Source: an uncultured Roseateles sp. (GTDB taxonomy: Bacteria; Pseudomonadota; Gammaproteobacteria; Burkholderiales; Burkholderiaceae). From it: a stretch of 40,892 nucleotides of DNA. The translations under genes and the position numbers were made by a program. The notes beneath the pieces are model-generated. The model searched no databases and had not been told where the DNA came from. It saw only the letters and a list, made by a program, of their open reading frames with translations. Positions 16,340 through 24,811 of this stretch are shown here, one piece after another (positions within the stretch are counted from its first letter, which is position 1; each line of letters starts with the position of its first letter). The stretch lies in NCBI GenBank assembly GCA_946480605.1, contig CAMLKW010000012.1, positions 1 to 40,892 on the forward strand, given 5' to 3'.

Positions 16340-16346
16340 AGATTGC

Positions 16347-17384
16347 ATGCGACTGAGCCGCCGCGCCCTGGCCACCCTGACCGCCGCCCTCGTGGCCTGG
16401 GGCTCCGCCCCTTCCGCTGCGCTCGCGCAGACCACGCCGGTCAAGTTCCAGCTGGACTGGCGCTTCGAAGGCCCCGCCGCGCTGTTCCTGCTGCCCGCGG
16501 CCAAGGGCTACTTCAAGGACGAGAAGCTTGACGTCAGCATCGACGCCGGCAACGGCTCGGGCGGCGCCGTCACGCGCGTGGCCTCGGGTGCCTACGACAT
16601 CGGCTTTGCGGACATGGCCGCGCTGATGGAGTTCCATGCCAACAACCCCGACGCGCCCAACAAGCCGGTCGCGGTCATGGTGGTCTACAACAACACGCCG
16701 GCCGCGGTGCTGGCGCTGAAGAAGAGCGGCATCAAGTCGCTCGCGGACCTCACCGGCAAGAAGCTGGGCGCGCCGGTGTTCGACGCCGGCCGGCGCGGCT
16801 TCCCCATCCTGGCCAAGGCCAACAAGCTGGGCGCGGTGAACTGGATCAGCATGGACCCGCCGCTGCGCGAGACCATGCTGGTGCGCGGCGACGTCGACGC
16901 CATCACCGGCTTCTCGTTCACGTCGCTGCTGAACCTGGAGGCGCGCGGCACCAAGGCGGCCGACGTGGTCGTCTTCCCCTACCCCGACCACGGTGTGAAG
17001 CTGTACGGCAACGTCATCATCGCGACGCCGAAGTTCGTCAAGGAGAAGCCCGAGGCGCTGAAGGCCTTCCTGCGCGCCTTCACCAAGGGCGCCAAGGAGG
17101 TGCTGGCGCAACCCGACGCGGCCATCGCCCACGTGAAGGCCCGTGACGGCATCATCAACGTGGACCTTGAGAAGCGCCGCCTGCGCATGGCCATCGACGC
17201 CGTCATCGCCAGCCCCGATGCACGCGCCGAGGGCTTCGGCCAGTTGAACCCGGCGCGGCTGTCGCTGATGGCCAGTCAGGTGTCGGATGCCTACGGCACC
17301 AAGACGCGCGTGGATGCCGGCGCGGTGTGGAACGGCAGCTTCCTGCCGTCCGCCGCCGAGCTGAACATCCTGCCGAAGAAGTGA
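16347..17384 (+). CDS. ABC transporter substrate-binding protein, NMT1/SsuA-like (NitT/TauT family)
   Basis: A protein of 345 residues. Residues 1-28 are a signal peptide (ending ALAQ) whose SRRALAT segment resembles a twin-arginine motif. The mature part has VKFQLDWRFEGPAALFLLPAAKGYF, ISGxGA-type DAGNGSGGAVTRVASGAYDIGFADM and GKKLGAPVFDAGRRGFPILA, as in NMT1/THI5-like binding proteins. These bind small nitrogen or sulfur compounds in the periplasm. Its place after the ureide genes suggests a purine, allantoin or related ligand, but that is inference from context only. ATG 16347 follows GGAG by five nt. Confidence 0.88.
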   Translation: MRLSRRALATLTAALVAWGSAPSAALAQTTPVKFQLDWRFEGPAALFLLPAAKGYFKDEKLDVSIDAGNGSGGAVTRVASGAYDIGFADMAALMEFHANNPDAPNKPVAVMVVYNNTPAAVLALKKSGIKSLADLTGKKLGAPVFDAGRRGFPILAKANKLGAVNWISMDPPLRETMLVRGDVDAITGFSFTSLLNLEARGTKAADVVVFPYPDHGVKLYGNVIIATPKFVKEKPEALKAFLRAFTKGAKEVLAQPDAAIAHVKARDGIINVDLEKRRLRMAIDAVIASPDARAEGFGQLNPARLSLMASQVSDAYGTKTRVDAGAVWNGSFLPSAAELNILPKK

Positions 17385-17386
17385 TC

Positions 17387-18211
17387 GTGGAAGCCTTCGT
17401 CGACTTCCGCGACGTCTGGCTGGCCTACAACGAAGAATTGCTGGCCCAGGGCAAGTTCGCCGTCGAAGCCATCGACCTGAAGGTCGCGCGCGGCGAGTTC
17501 ATCGCCATCGTCGGGCCGTCGGGCTGCGGCAAGTCCACCTTCATGAAGCTGGCCACCGGCCTGAAAGCCCCGTCGCGCGGCGAGATCCGCGTCGACGGCC
17601 GCACCGTGCACGGTCCGCTGAAAATCAGCGGCATGGCTTTCCAGTCGGCCTCGCTGCTGCCCTGGCGCACGACGCTGGCCAACGTGATGCTGCCGCTGGA
17701 GATCGTCGAGCCCTTCCGCGCCGAGCTGAAGCACAAGCGCCAGGAGTTCGAGGCCCGCGCCCGCGCGCTGCTGGCCCGCGTGGGCCTGGCCGGCTACGAG
17801 GACAAGTTCCCCTGGCAGCTGTCCGGCGGCATGCAGCAGCGCGCCAGCATCTGCCGCGCGCTGATCCACGAGCCCAAGATGCTGCTGCTGGACGAGCCCT
17901 TCGGCGCGCTGGACGCGTTCACGCGCGAGGAGCTGTGGTGCATCCTGCGCGACCTGCAGGCGGCGCAGGGCTTCAACGTCATCCTCGTCACGCACGACCT
18001 GCGCGAGTCGGTGTTCCTGGCCGACACCATCTACGTGATGAGCAAGGGCCCCGGCCGCTTCCTGCTCAAGCGCGAGGTCGGCCTGCCGCGCCCGCGCGAG
18101 CTGGACGTCACCTACACGCCGGCCTTCGGCGAGATCGTGCAGGAACTGCGCGGCCATATCGTCAAAGCCAGCGGCGCGCTGAAGAAGGCCGGCGCGGAGA
18201 TCGCCCCATGA
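17387..18211 (+). CDS. ABC transporter ATP-binding protein, NitT/TauT family
   Basis: A protein of 274 residues. Walker A GPSGCGKST at 43-51, Q-loop AFQSASLLPW, signature LSGGMQQRASICRAL, Walker B MLLLDEPFGALD and switch VTHD are all intact. It pairs with the permease downstream to drive import. Start taken as GTG 17387 because GAAGAA lies six nt before it; a GTG at 17381 overlapping the previous stop (GTGA) is the alternative and adds two residues. No ATG is available near the N-terminus. Confidence 0.9.
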   Translation: MEAFVDFRDVWLAYNEELLAQGKFAVEAIDLKVARGEFIAIVGPSGCGKSTFMKLATGLKAPSRGEIRVDGRTVHGPLKISGMAFQSASLLPWRTTLANVMLPLEIVEPFRAELKHKRQEFEARARALLARVGLAGYEDKFPWQLSGGMQQRASICRALIHEPKMLLLDEPFGALDAFTREELWCILRDLQAAQGFNVILVTHDLRESVFLADTIYVMSKGPGRFLLKREVGLPRPRELDVTYTPAFGEIVQELRGHIVKASGALKKAGAEIAP

Positions 18212-18960
18212 AGCTGCAACGCCAGGCCCACTGGGTGCTGCTCGTCCTCATCCTCGCCGTCTGGCAGAGCATCTGCGGCCTGTTCGACGTCTCGGAGTTC
18301 CTGTTCCCCAGCCCGGCGCGCATCGCGCAGCAGTTCTGGGAGCACCACGCCACCATCCTGGGCCATGCCTGGCGCACCTGGTGGGTCACGATGGTCGGCT
18401 TCGCGATCTCCATCGTCGTCGGCGTGCTGCTGGGCTGCCTGATGGGCAGCTCGCGCCTGGCCTACGCGGCCATGTACCCGCTGATGACCGGCTTCAACGC
18501 ACTGCCCAAGGCGGCCTTCGTGCCCATCCTGGTCGTGTGGTTCGGCATCGGCGTCGGCCCCGCGGTGCTGACCGCCTTCCTGATCAGCTTCTTCCCCATC
18601 ATGGTCAACATCGCCACCGGCCTGGCGACGCTGGAGCCCGAGCTGGAGGACGTGCTGCGTGTGCTGGGCGCCCGCCGCACTGACGTGCTGTGGAAGGTGG
18701 GCCTGCCCCGCTCCATGCCCTACTTCTTCGGCGCGCTGAAGGTGTCCATCACGCTGGCCTTCGTCGGCACCACGGTGTCCGAGATGACCGCGTCCAACGA
18801 GGGCATCGGCTACCTGCTGATCTCGGCCGGCTCGTCCATGCAGATGGGCCTGGCCTTTGCCGGTCTGGTGGTCGTCGGCGCCATGGCCATGGTGATGTAC
18901 GAATTCTTTGCCGTCGTCGAGCACCGCATGACCGGCTGGGCACATCGAGGAGGCGGCTGA
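18208..18960 (+). CDS. ABC transporter permease, NitT/TauT family
   Basis: A protein of 250 residues with about six membrane helices, the first at 9-27. The cytoplasmic loop has the permease EAA-type motif around LEDVLRVLGARRTDVLWKVGLPRSMPYF, which docks on the ATPase. PSPARIAQQFWEH and GFNALPKAAFVPILVVWFGIG are typical of the SsuC/TauC group. The start overlaps the ATPase stop by four nt (ATGA). It completes a three-gene importer. Confidence 0.92.
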   Translation: MKLQRQAHWVLLVLILAVWQSICGLFDVSEFLFPSPARIAQQFWEHHATILGHAWRTWWVTMVGFAISIVVGVLLGCLMGSSRLAYAAMYPLMTGFNALPKAAFVPILVVWFGIGVGPAVLTAFLISFFPIMVNIATGLATLEPELEDVLRVLGARRTDVLWKVGLPRSMPYFFGALKVSITLAFVGTTVSEMTASNEGIGYLLISAGSSMQMGLAFAGLVVVGAMAMVMYEFFAVVEHRMTGWAHRGGG

Positions 18961-19018
18961 CGCCGTCGCCATGGGTCACGAAGGCCCTCCGCCCAAGATC
19001 TTTCAACGAGGAGAACCC

Positions 19019-19999
19019 ATGAACAAGAAAACCCTGACCGCCGGCCTCATCGCGCTGGTGAGCCTGCCGGCCCTGGCGCAAAGCAGCGTCACTGCCTACG
19101 GCCTCATCGACCTCAGCGTCAGCAGCGGCAAGGCCGCCGGCACCAACGCGTCGCTGAAGACGCTGGACAGCGGCAAGATGTCCACCAGCTACTACGGCTT
19201 CCGCGGCGTGGAAGACCTGGGCGGTGGCCTGGCAGCCACCTTCAACCTGGAGGGCTTTCTGCGCGGCGACGTCGGCGCCAGTGGCCGCTCGGCCACCGAC
19301 AACTACTGGGCGCGTGCCGCCAACGTGGGCCTGACCAGCAAGGAATGGGGCACGCTGCGCGTGGGCCGCAACACCACCACGCTGTTCCTGGCCACCATCA
19401 ACTTCAATGCCTTCGGCGACTCCTTCGGCTACTCGCCCAGCGTGCGCCACATCTTCGCCAGCAGCACCGTCACCGGCGACTCCGGCTGGAGCGACTCGGT
19501 GCTCTACACCACACCCAACTACGGCGGCTTCACGGCCAGCGCCTTCGTCGCCGCAGGCGAGGGCCAGGGCGGCCGCAACACGGCCGCCAGCGCCACCTAT
19601 GTCAACGGCCCGCTGGGCGGCGCGGTCGTCTACCAGAAGGTCAAGAAGGACGGCGGCCCGGCGGCGGTGGACGACACCACGGTGCTGTCGCTCAACGGCT
19701 CCTACGACTTCGGCAGCGTCAAGTTCTTCCTGCAGTACGCCGACGCGAGCAACGACACCAAGAAGATCGACTTCAAGATCACCGAGGTGGGGGCCGCCAT
19801 CCCCATCGGCCAGGGCAAGCTGCTGGCGCAATACGGCCAGATCAGCCAGAGCATCGGCTCCGACCGCAAGACCTTCACCGTGGGCTACGACTACTTCCTG
19901 TCCAAGCGCACGGACGTCTATGCGATGGCGATGAGCGACAAGCTCTCCGGCCAGGCCAAGGGCAACAGCCTGTCGCTGGGCATGCGCCACAGGTTCTGA
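19019..19999 (+). CDS. Gram-negative trimeric porin (Burkholderiales type)
   Basis: A protein of 326 residues. Signal peptide 1-20 (MNKKTLTAG to ALAQ), then SSVTAYGLIDLSV, YYGFRGVEDLGGGLAATFNLEGF and WARAANVGLTSKEWGTLRVGR, the usual opening of OmpC-like porins in this order, and a C-terminal RHRF whose final Phe is the Bam signal. It probably forms the outer-membrane entry for the ABC importer's substrate: it follows the permease by 58 nt. GAGGAG precedes the ATG by six nt. The stop is followed within three nt by the structured repeat. Confidence 0.93.
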   Translation: MNKKTLTAGLIALVSLPALAQSSVTAYGLIDLSVSSGKAAGTNASLKTLDSGKMSTSYYGFRGVEDLGGGLAATFNLEGFLRGDVGASGRSATDNYWARAANVGLTSKEWGTLRVGRNTTTLFLATINFNAFGDSFGYSPSVRHIFASSTVTGDSGWSDSVLYTTPNYGGFTASAFVAAGEGQGGRNTAASATYVNGPLGGAVVYQKVKKDGGPAAVDDTTVLSLNGSYDFGSVKFFLQYADASNDTKKIDFKITEVGAAIPIGQGKLLAQYGQISQSIGSDRKTFTVGYDYFLSKRTDVYAMAMSDKLSGQAKGNSLSLGMRHRF

Positions 20000-20002
20000 C
20001 AA

Positions 20003-20139
20003 GCCCCTCGCCCGGTCTCGCCGCTGAACGCGGGCGAGCCCGGTCGATCCCCCGAGGGGATGGCGATGCTTGCCGGATTGACCGGCAAGCACATCGCCAG
20101 ACGGGCCGGCTTGGGAGCGGCCCGGCGCTCGGCCCGCAA
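20003..20139 (+). repeat. Structured intergenic repeat, copy A (downstream of the porin)
   Basis: About 137 nt starting AGCCCCTCGCCC directly after the porin stop and ending GGCCCGCAA. Predicted hairpins in order: CTCGCCC/GGGCGAG; ATCCCC-CGA-GGGGAT; a long stem GGCGATG + CTTGCCGG with an ATTGA loop closed by CCGGCAAG and CATCGCC; and CGGGCCG/CGGCCCG. The inverted copy at 26011-26149 keeps every stem while changing several paired bases. There is no T-run, so it is not a plain terminator. Confidence 0.85.
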
Positions 20140-20163
20140 ATGTCCAAGCTCGTGCGGGCTGCC

Positions 20164-20169
20164 TAGAAT
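20164..20169 (+). promoter_or_regulatory. Possible -10 box of the DUF2946 gene
   Basis: TAGAAT (5 of 6 to TATAAT) ends 10 nt before ATG 20180, so the transcript would begin almost at the start codon. This argues against using the earlier in-frame ATG at 20168, which lies within the box. The -35 side (TGTCCA at 20141-20146, 17-nt spacing) is poor. Confidence 0.35.
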
Positions 20170-20179
20170 GCCGTCCGCC

Positions 20180-20569
20180 ATGCCCACGCTGACCCACGCC
20201 CGCGCACGCCGCCAATCCTGGTGGTGGCTGGCCGTGTTCGTGCTGGGCGTGCTGGCGCCGGGCATCAGCGCGGCGCTGGCCCATGCGCGCGGCGACTACT
20301 CGGCCTGGCAGGACATCTGCCGCGCGCCGGGGGCCGCCACGCAGGCAGACAGCCGCAAGCCCATCGAGGCCGCGCTGGACCTGCTGGCCAAGGGCCACTG
20401 CCCCGCCTGCCACCTCGCCGCGGCCGACCTCGCGCCGCCGCCTTCGCCCTCGCTGCAGCCGCTGCGCGTTGAGCTGGGTTTCGAGGCGCCCGAGCGCTTC
20501 TGGACCGCCCCGGTCACGGCCCATGCCTGGCGGCCCGCCAGCGCACGGGCGCCCCCTGCACTGATCTGA
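20180..20569 (+). CDS. DUF2946-like small protein of a copper-type locus
   Basis: A protein of 129 residues: a short basic N-terminus, one membrane segment or signal at about 13-33 (WWWLAVFVLGVLAPGISAALA) and a GHCPACHLAA motif in the middle, the CPxC-type signature of DUF2946 proteins, then a Pro-rich tail. DUF2946 genes commonly sit with TonB receptors, PepSY proteins and PCuAC chaperones, as here, and the CxxCH pair may bind metal. It has no heme-protein context, so I read CPACH as a metal site and not as a heme site. Function unproven. Confidence 0.65.
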   Translation: MPTLTHARARRQSWWWLAVFVLGVLAPGISAALAHARGDYSAWQDICRAPGAATQADSRKPIEAALDLLAKGHCPACHLAAADLAPPPSPSLQPLRVELGFEAPERFWTAPVTAHAWRPASARAPPALI

Positions 20570-20658
20570 GTTCACCGCCCGCCCCGGCGGCCTAACGGCC
20601 CCAGGGCGCCGCCCCGTGCCGCAGCGGCCGGGGCACGACTCCGATCACCGCAGTTTCC

Positions 20659-22986
20659 ATGACCAAGCACACCCTCACGGGGCTGGCGCTCGCCTGCCTC
20701 GCCTGCATCAACGCCCACGCCCAGGGCGTGGCCACCGACGCCCAACTGGCCCCCGTCACCGTCAATGGCAGCGCCTCGCGCAGCGGCCTGCCCGCGCAAC
20801 TGGCCGGCACCACGACGGCCAAGACCGCCGAGCAGCTGCGCGAGCAGAACCTCATCAACCCCGAGGACGCGCTGCAGTACGCCGCCAACACCGGCATCCG
20901 CAAGCGCTACATCGGCGACCGCAACGCGCTGATCGCCGGGCGCAGCTTCGGCAACTCCCAGCCCGGCCGCGCGCTGGTCTACCTGGACGGCTACCTGATC
21001 AGCAACTTCCTGGGCCGCTTCGACGCGCCGCGCTGGAACATGATCTCGCCCGAAGCCATCGAACGCGTGGACGTGCTCTACGGCCCCTACTCGGCGCTGT
21101 TCCCCGGCAACTCCATCGGCACGACGGTGGCCGTCACGCAGCGCGCGCCCAAGGGTTTCGAGGTGTCGGGCCGGCTGATCGGCTTCCGGCAGCAATACGA
21201 GCACTACGGCCACGACAACGGCAGCAGCGGCGGCCAGCTGTCGCTGCGCGCGGCAAACCGCTTCGACTCGGGCCTGTGGGTGTCGGCCGACCTCAACCAC
21301 CAGGACGCCAGCTCCCAGCCCATGCAGTACGCCACCGTGGTGGCCAATGCGGCCGGCGTGTTCCCCACGGCCAGCGGAGGGGCCAAGACGGTCAGCGGCA
21401 TCGTCTACGACACCGACCCCAAGGGCCTGAAGCGCGCCGTCTTCGGCGCCAACGGCGGCGCCATCGACCACACGGTGCAGGACACCGTCAACCTGCGCGC
21501 CGGCATGAAGCTCACGCCCACGCTGGAGGCCAGCGCGATGGCCTCCTGGTGGCAGAACGACACCGAGGCGCGCAACGAGAGCTGGCTGCGCGACGGCGCG
21601 GGCAACACGGTGTGGTCGGGCGTCGTGACCGACGGCATCAACCGCTTCAACCTGGCGGCTTCCACCTTCGCGCCCTACACGCGCAAGGAGAGCCACCAGC
21701 AGCTGGGCGCCACGCTGAAGACGCGCACCGGTCCGGGCTGGAACGCGTCGCTCGTCGTGTCGGACTACCGCATCCTGAAGGACGTCCAGCGCACCGCCGG
21801 CGCGGCCGATCCGCTCGCCGCCAACGGCGGCGCCGGCACCGCAACGCTGCGCGACGGCACGGGCTGGAACACCGCCGAGTTGCAGGCCAGCTTCACGCCG
21901 CAGCCGGGCGACTGGACCGGCGGCCGCCATACGCTGGCGCTGGGCCTGCACCGCAACGGCTACACGCTGGACAGCCGCGTGCACGCCGCCGCCGACTGGC
22001 GCGGCGAGCTGGGGGCGCGCACGCAGTTCTACGGCGGCAGGACCGAGGTCGTCGCGCTGTACGCGCAGGACGCCTGGCGCTTTGCCGACGACTGGCTGCT
22101 GACGCTGGGCTGGCGCGAGGAGCGCTTCAAGACCTTTGACGGCCAGCAAATGGGTGGCGGCGTGACCGTGCCCTATGCGGCGCGCCGCTTGAGCGGCAGC
22201 TCGCCGAAAGCGGCACTGGCCTGGCAGGTCGACGACGGCCTGCTGCTGAAGGCCAGCGCCGGCCGCGGCGTGCGCTTCCCCAACGTGGAGGAGCTCTACA
22301 ACGGCACCGTCACGGCCACCAGCCAGACGCTGTCCGACCCCAAGCTCAGCGCCGAAACGTCGACGGCCTTCGACCTCAGCGCCGAGCAGGAATGGGACCG
22401 GCAGCGCCTGCGCGTGTCGCTGTTCTTCGACGACGTGAAGGGCGCCATCCTGCGCCAGTCCACCAACGACCCCGCCGTCTGCAAGACCACCGCCACCGGC
22501 GCCGCCAGCTACACCTGCGTGCAGAACGTCGAGCGCGTGAAGACACATGGCGTGGAGCTGGCGTGGTCGGCGCAGGACATTCTTGTCAGCGGCCTGAACC
22601 TGGAGGCCTCCGGCGCCTACACCTTGCGCAGCGAGGTGACGGCCAACCGCGCCGACCCCGCCATGGTGGGCAAGTGGTGGCTGCGCGTGCCGCGCAGCCG
22701 CGCGACGCTGCAGGCCAGCTACCGGCCGAGCCCGGCGTGGATGTTCTCCGCCGGCTACCGGCATGAGGGCCGCTCCTACAACGACACCTACAACCTGGAC
22801 ATCCAGCCCCAGGTGTTCGGCGCCTCCTCCAAGGTCAACCAGCTGGACCTGCGCGGTGCCTACAAGGTCAACGCGCTGCTGGAGCTCGCCCTGGGCGTCA
22901 ACAACCTGACGGACCAGCGCGCCTTCGCCTTCCACCCCTTCCCGGGACGGACCCTGTTCGCCGAGCTGCGCTTCAAGAACTCATGA
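20659..22986 (+). CDS. TonB-dependent outer-membrane receptor
   Basis: A protein of 775 residues. Signal peptide 1-21 (ending NAHA), plug domain about 50-170 with EDALQYAANTGIRKRYIG, VYLDGYLISNFLG and IERVDVLYGPYSALFPGNSIG, then a 22-strand barrel ending ELALGVNNLTDQRAFAFHPF and GRTLFAELRFKNS. It imports a bound ligand at the cost of proton motive force through TonB. Neighbours with copper-type features suggest copper or a copper chelate, but siderophore or other metal uptake is possible. Its end overlaps the PepSY gene by four nt. Confidence 0.92.
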   Translation: MTKHTLTGLALACLACINAHAQGVATDAQLAPVTVNGSASRSGLPAQLAGTTTAKTAEQLREQNLINPEDALQYAANTGIRKRYIGDRNALIAGRSFGNSQPGRALVYLDGYLISNFLGRFDAPRWNMISPEAIERVDVLYGPYSALFPGNSIGTTVAVTQRAPKGFEVSGRLIGFRQQYEHYGHDNGSSGGQLSLRAANRFDSGLWVSADLNHQDASSQPMQYATVVANAAGVFPTASGGAKTVSGIVYDTDPKGLKRAVFGANGGAIDHTVQDTVNLRAGMKLTPTLEASAMASWWQNDTEARNESWLRDGAGNTVWSGVVTDGINRFNLAASTFAPYTRKESHQQLGATLKTRTGPGWNASLVVSDYRILKDVQRTAGAADPLAANGGAGTATLRDGTGWNTAELQASFTPQPGDWTGGRHTLALGLHRNGYTLDSRVHAAADWRGELGARTQFYGGRTEVVALYAQDAWRFADDWLLTLGWREERFKTFDGQQMGGGVTVPYAARRLSGSSPKAALAWQVDDGLLLKASAGRGVRFPNVEELYNGTVTATSQTLSDPKLSAETSTAFDLSAEQEWDRQRLRVSLFFDDVKGAILRQSTNDPAVCKTTATGAASYTCVQNVERVKTHGVELAWSAQDILVSGLNLEASGAYTLRSEVTANRADPAMVGKWWLRVPRSRATLQASYRPSPAWMFSAGYRHEGRSYNDTYNLDIQPQVFGASSKVNQLDLRGAYKVNALLELALGVNNLTDQRAFAFHPFPGRTLFAELRFKNS

Positions 22987-24326
22987 GCACGAACACCACC
23001 TCCACCCGCGCCGGCCTGCAGCGGCTGTTCTGGCGCATCCACTTCTGGGCCGGCCTCATCAGCGCGCCCATCATCCTGTTCGCCGCGCTGACCGGCCTGC
23101 TCTACGTCTTCACGCCGCAGATCGAGGCCTGGCGGCATGCGGACGTGGACCGTGTGGCGGTCGGCACCCAGCGCCTGCCGCTGGACGCCCAGGTGGCGGC
23201 CGCGCTGGCCGCCGCGCCGGATGCGGCGCTGCGCTACGTCGTGCCCGCCCACGGTGCCGAAGACAGCACGCAGGTCTGGCTGCGCGCGCCACACGCCCAC
23301 CACGGGGCCGGCGGCGAGCATGACCACGGCCTGCATGGTTTGCCGACCGGCAGCATCGTCTACGTGAACCCCTACACCGGCCAGGTGCTGGGCCAGCTGC
23401 GAGAGATGGACCGTTTCAAGACCTGGGCCAAGAAACTGCACTCGAACGCGCTGCAGGGCGACGGCTGGCGCTGGCTCATCGAGCTGGGGGCCAGCTGGAT
23501 GCTGATGCTGTTCGCCACCGGCCTGGTCATGTGGTGGCCCAAGCCGCAGGCCGAGGGCGGCGACGGCTGGCGCGCGCTCATCCCGCGCTTGGGGCGCGGG
23601 CGCGCCACGTGGCGCGACCTGCATGCGGTCGTCGCCATCGCGCTGGGCCTGGTGCTGGCCGTCGTGCTGGTCACCGGGCTGACCTGGGCCGAGCACAGCG
23701 GCAAGCGCTTCCGCGACATGCAGCGGTCGTTGTCGCGGGACGCGCCGCGCGCACCCAAGGACCTGCAGTCCTCCACCACGGAAGGCCCGCAGCTGAGCTG
23801 GCAGGCCGCCTACGAGACGGCGCGCAGCCGGGCACCCGACATCGCCATGCAGCTCACGCCGCCGGCCGGCGAGCACGGCGTCTGGCGCGCCGAGAACTTC
23901 GACCGCAGCCAGCCCACCGGCCGCTTCAGCCTGGCGCTGGACGCGCGCAGCGGCGCCACGCTGTTTGCGAGCGGCTGGCGCGACTTCCCCTTGCTGGCCC
24001 AGGCCACGGCGGTCGGCATCCCCTTCCACCGCGGCGAGTTCGGCGTGTGGAACCAGGTGCTGCTGGCGTTGGCCGCGGTGGCGGCGGTGTTCTCTGTGGT
24101 GTCGGGGATCGTCATGTGGTGGCAGCGCCGGCCGCAGGGCAAGCTCGCCGCGCCCTCGCTGCCGGCGCGCACGCTGAAGGCCCAGCCGCTGTGGCTATGG
24201 CCGCTGATGGCCGCGCTCGCATGGGCGATGCCGGTGTTCGGCTGGAGCCTGCTGGTGTTCATCGCGCTGGAGGGGCTGGCCGCCCTCATGCCGCGTCGCA
24301 AGACGGCGCACGGAGCCCACCCATGA
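22983..24326 (+). CDS. PepSY-associated membrane protein with His-rich loop
   Basis: A protein of 447 residues with a helix at about 22-44 (FWAGLISAPIILFAALTGLLYVF), further helices near 170, 210, 355 and 400-435, and two periplasmic PepSY-type regions (GSIVYVNPYTGQVLGQL and RFSLALDARSGATLFASGW). The opening RLFWRIHFWAGL is typical of the PiuB-like family often found behind TonB receptors and thought to handle metal reduction or uptake. Residues 104-118 carry six histidines (HAHHGAGGEHDHGLH), a likely metal-binding insert. It overlaps both neighbours by four nt. Confidence 0.85.
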   Translation: MSTNTTSTRAGLQRLFWRIHFWAGLISAPIILFAALTGLLYVFTPQIEAWRHADVDRVAVGTQRLPLDAQVAAALAAAPDAALRYVVPAHGAEDSTQVWLRAPHAHHGAGGEHDHGLHGLPTGSIVYVNPYTGQVLGQLREMDRFKTWAKKLHSNALQGDGWRWLIELGASWMLMLFATGLVMWWPKPQAEGGDGWRALIPRLGRGRATWRDLHAVVAIALGLVLAVVLVTGLTWAEHSGKRFRDMQRSLSRDAPRAPKDLQSSTTEGPQLSWQAAYETARSRAPDIAMQLTPPAGEHGVWRAENFDRSQPTGRFSLALDARSGATLFASGWRDFPLLAQATAVGIPFHRGEFGVWNQVLLALAAVAAVFSVVSGIVMWWQRRPQGKLAAPSLPARTLKAQPLWLWPLMAALAWAMPVFGWSLLVFIALEGLAALMPRRKTAHGAHP

Positions 24327-24781
24327 AGCTCCGCCACCTGCTGCTCGCCACCCTGATCGCCTGCGTCACTGCGCCGGCCGCGGCGCAAGTCGTCGTCAAG
24401 GACGCCTGGGTGCGCGCCACCGTCGCACAGCAAAAGGCCACCGGTGCCTTCCTGCAGATCACCTCGCCCAGCGACGCCCGCCTCGTGGCCGTCAGCGCGG
24501 CCGGCGTGCCCGTGGCCGAGATCCATGAGATGTCCATGCACGACGGCGTCATGAAGATGCGCGCGGTGCCGTCGCTGGCCCTGCCGGCCGGCCAGGCCGT
24601 CGCGCTCAAGCCCGGCGGCTACCACGTGATGCTGATGGACCTGAAGCAGCCCCTGACCGCCGGCAGCACGCTGCCGCTGACGCTGGTCGTCGAAGACCAG
24701 GCCGGCAAGCGCGAGCGCATCGAGGTGCAGGCCCAGGTCCGCGCACCGGGCGCCGCCGCCCAGCCCGCGCACGGGCACTGA
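24323..24781 (+). CDS. PCuAC periplasmic copper chaperone
   Basis: A protein of 152 residues. Signal peptide 1-21, then the cupredoxin-like PCuAC fold. The copper site matches the family pattern H-X10-M-X21-H-X-M exactly: H68, M79, H101, M103. These proteins carry Cu(I) in the periplasm, among others to the CuA site of cytochrome oxidase. A His-containing tail (AHGH) follows. It overlaps the PepSY gene by four nt (ATGA), which supports a copper role for the whole operon. Confidence 0.92.
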   Translation: MKLRHLLLATLIACVTAPAAAQVVVKDAWVRATVAQQKATGAFLQITSPSDARLVAVSAAGVPVAEIHEMSMHDGVMKMRAVPSLALPAGQAVALKPGGYHVMLMDLKQPLTAGSTLPLTLVVEDQAGKRERIEVQAQVRAPGAAAQPAHGH

Positions 24782-24811
24782 CAGCGCAACCTCCAAGCAA
24801 CGAATCCCACC

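Noticed and set aside
20180..20569. Reading CPACH in the DUF2946-like protein as a cytochrome c heme site
   Set aside because: The protein lacks an axial-ligand region and a cytochrome fold, and the neighbourhood is of copper type, so a metal-binding CPxC motif is more likely.
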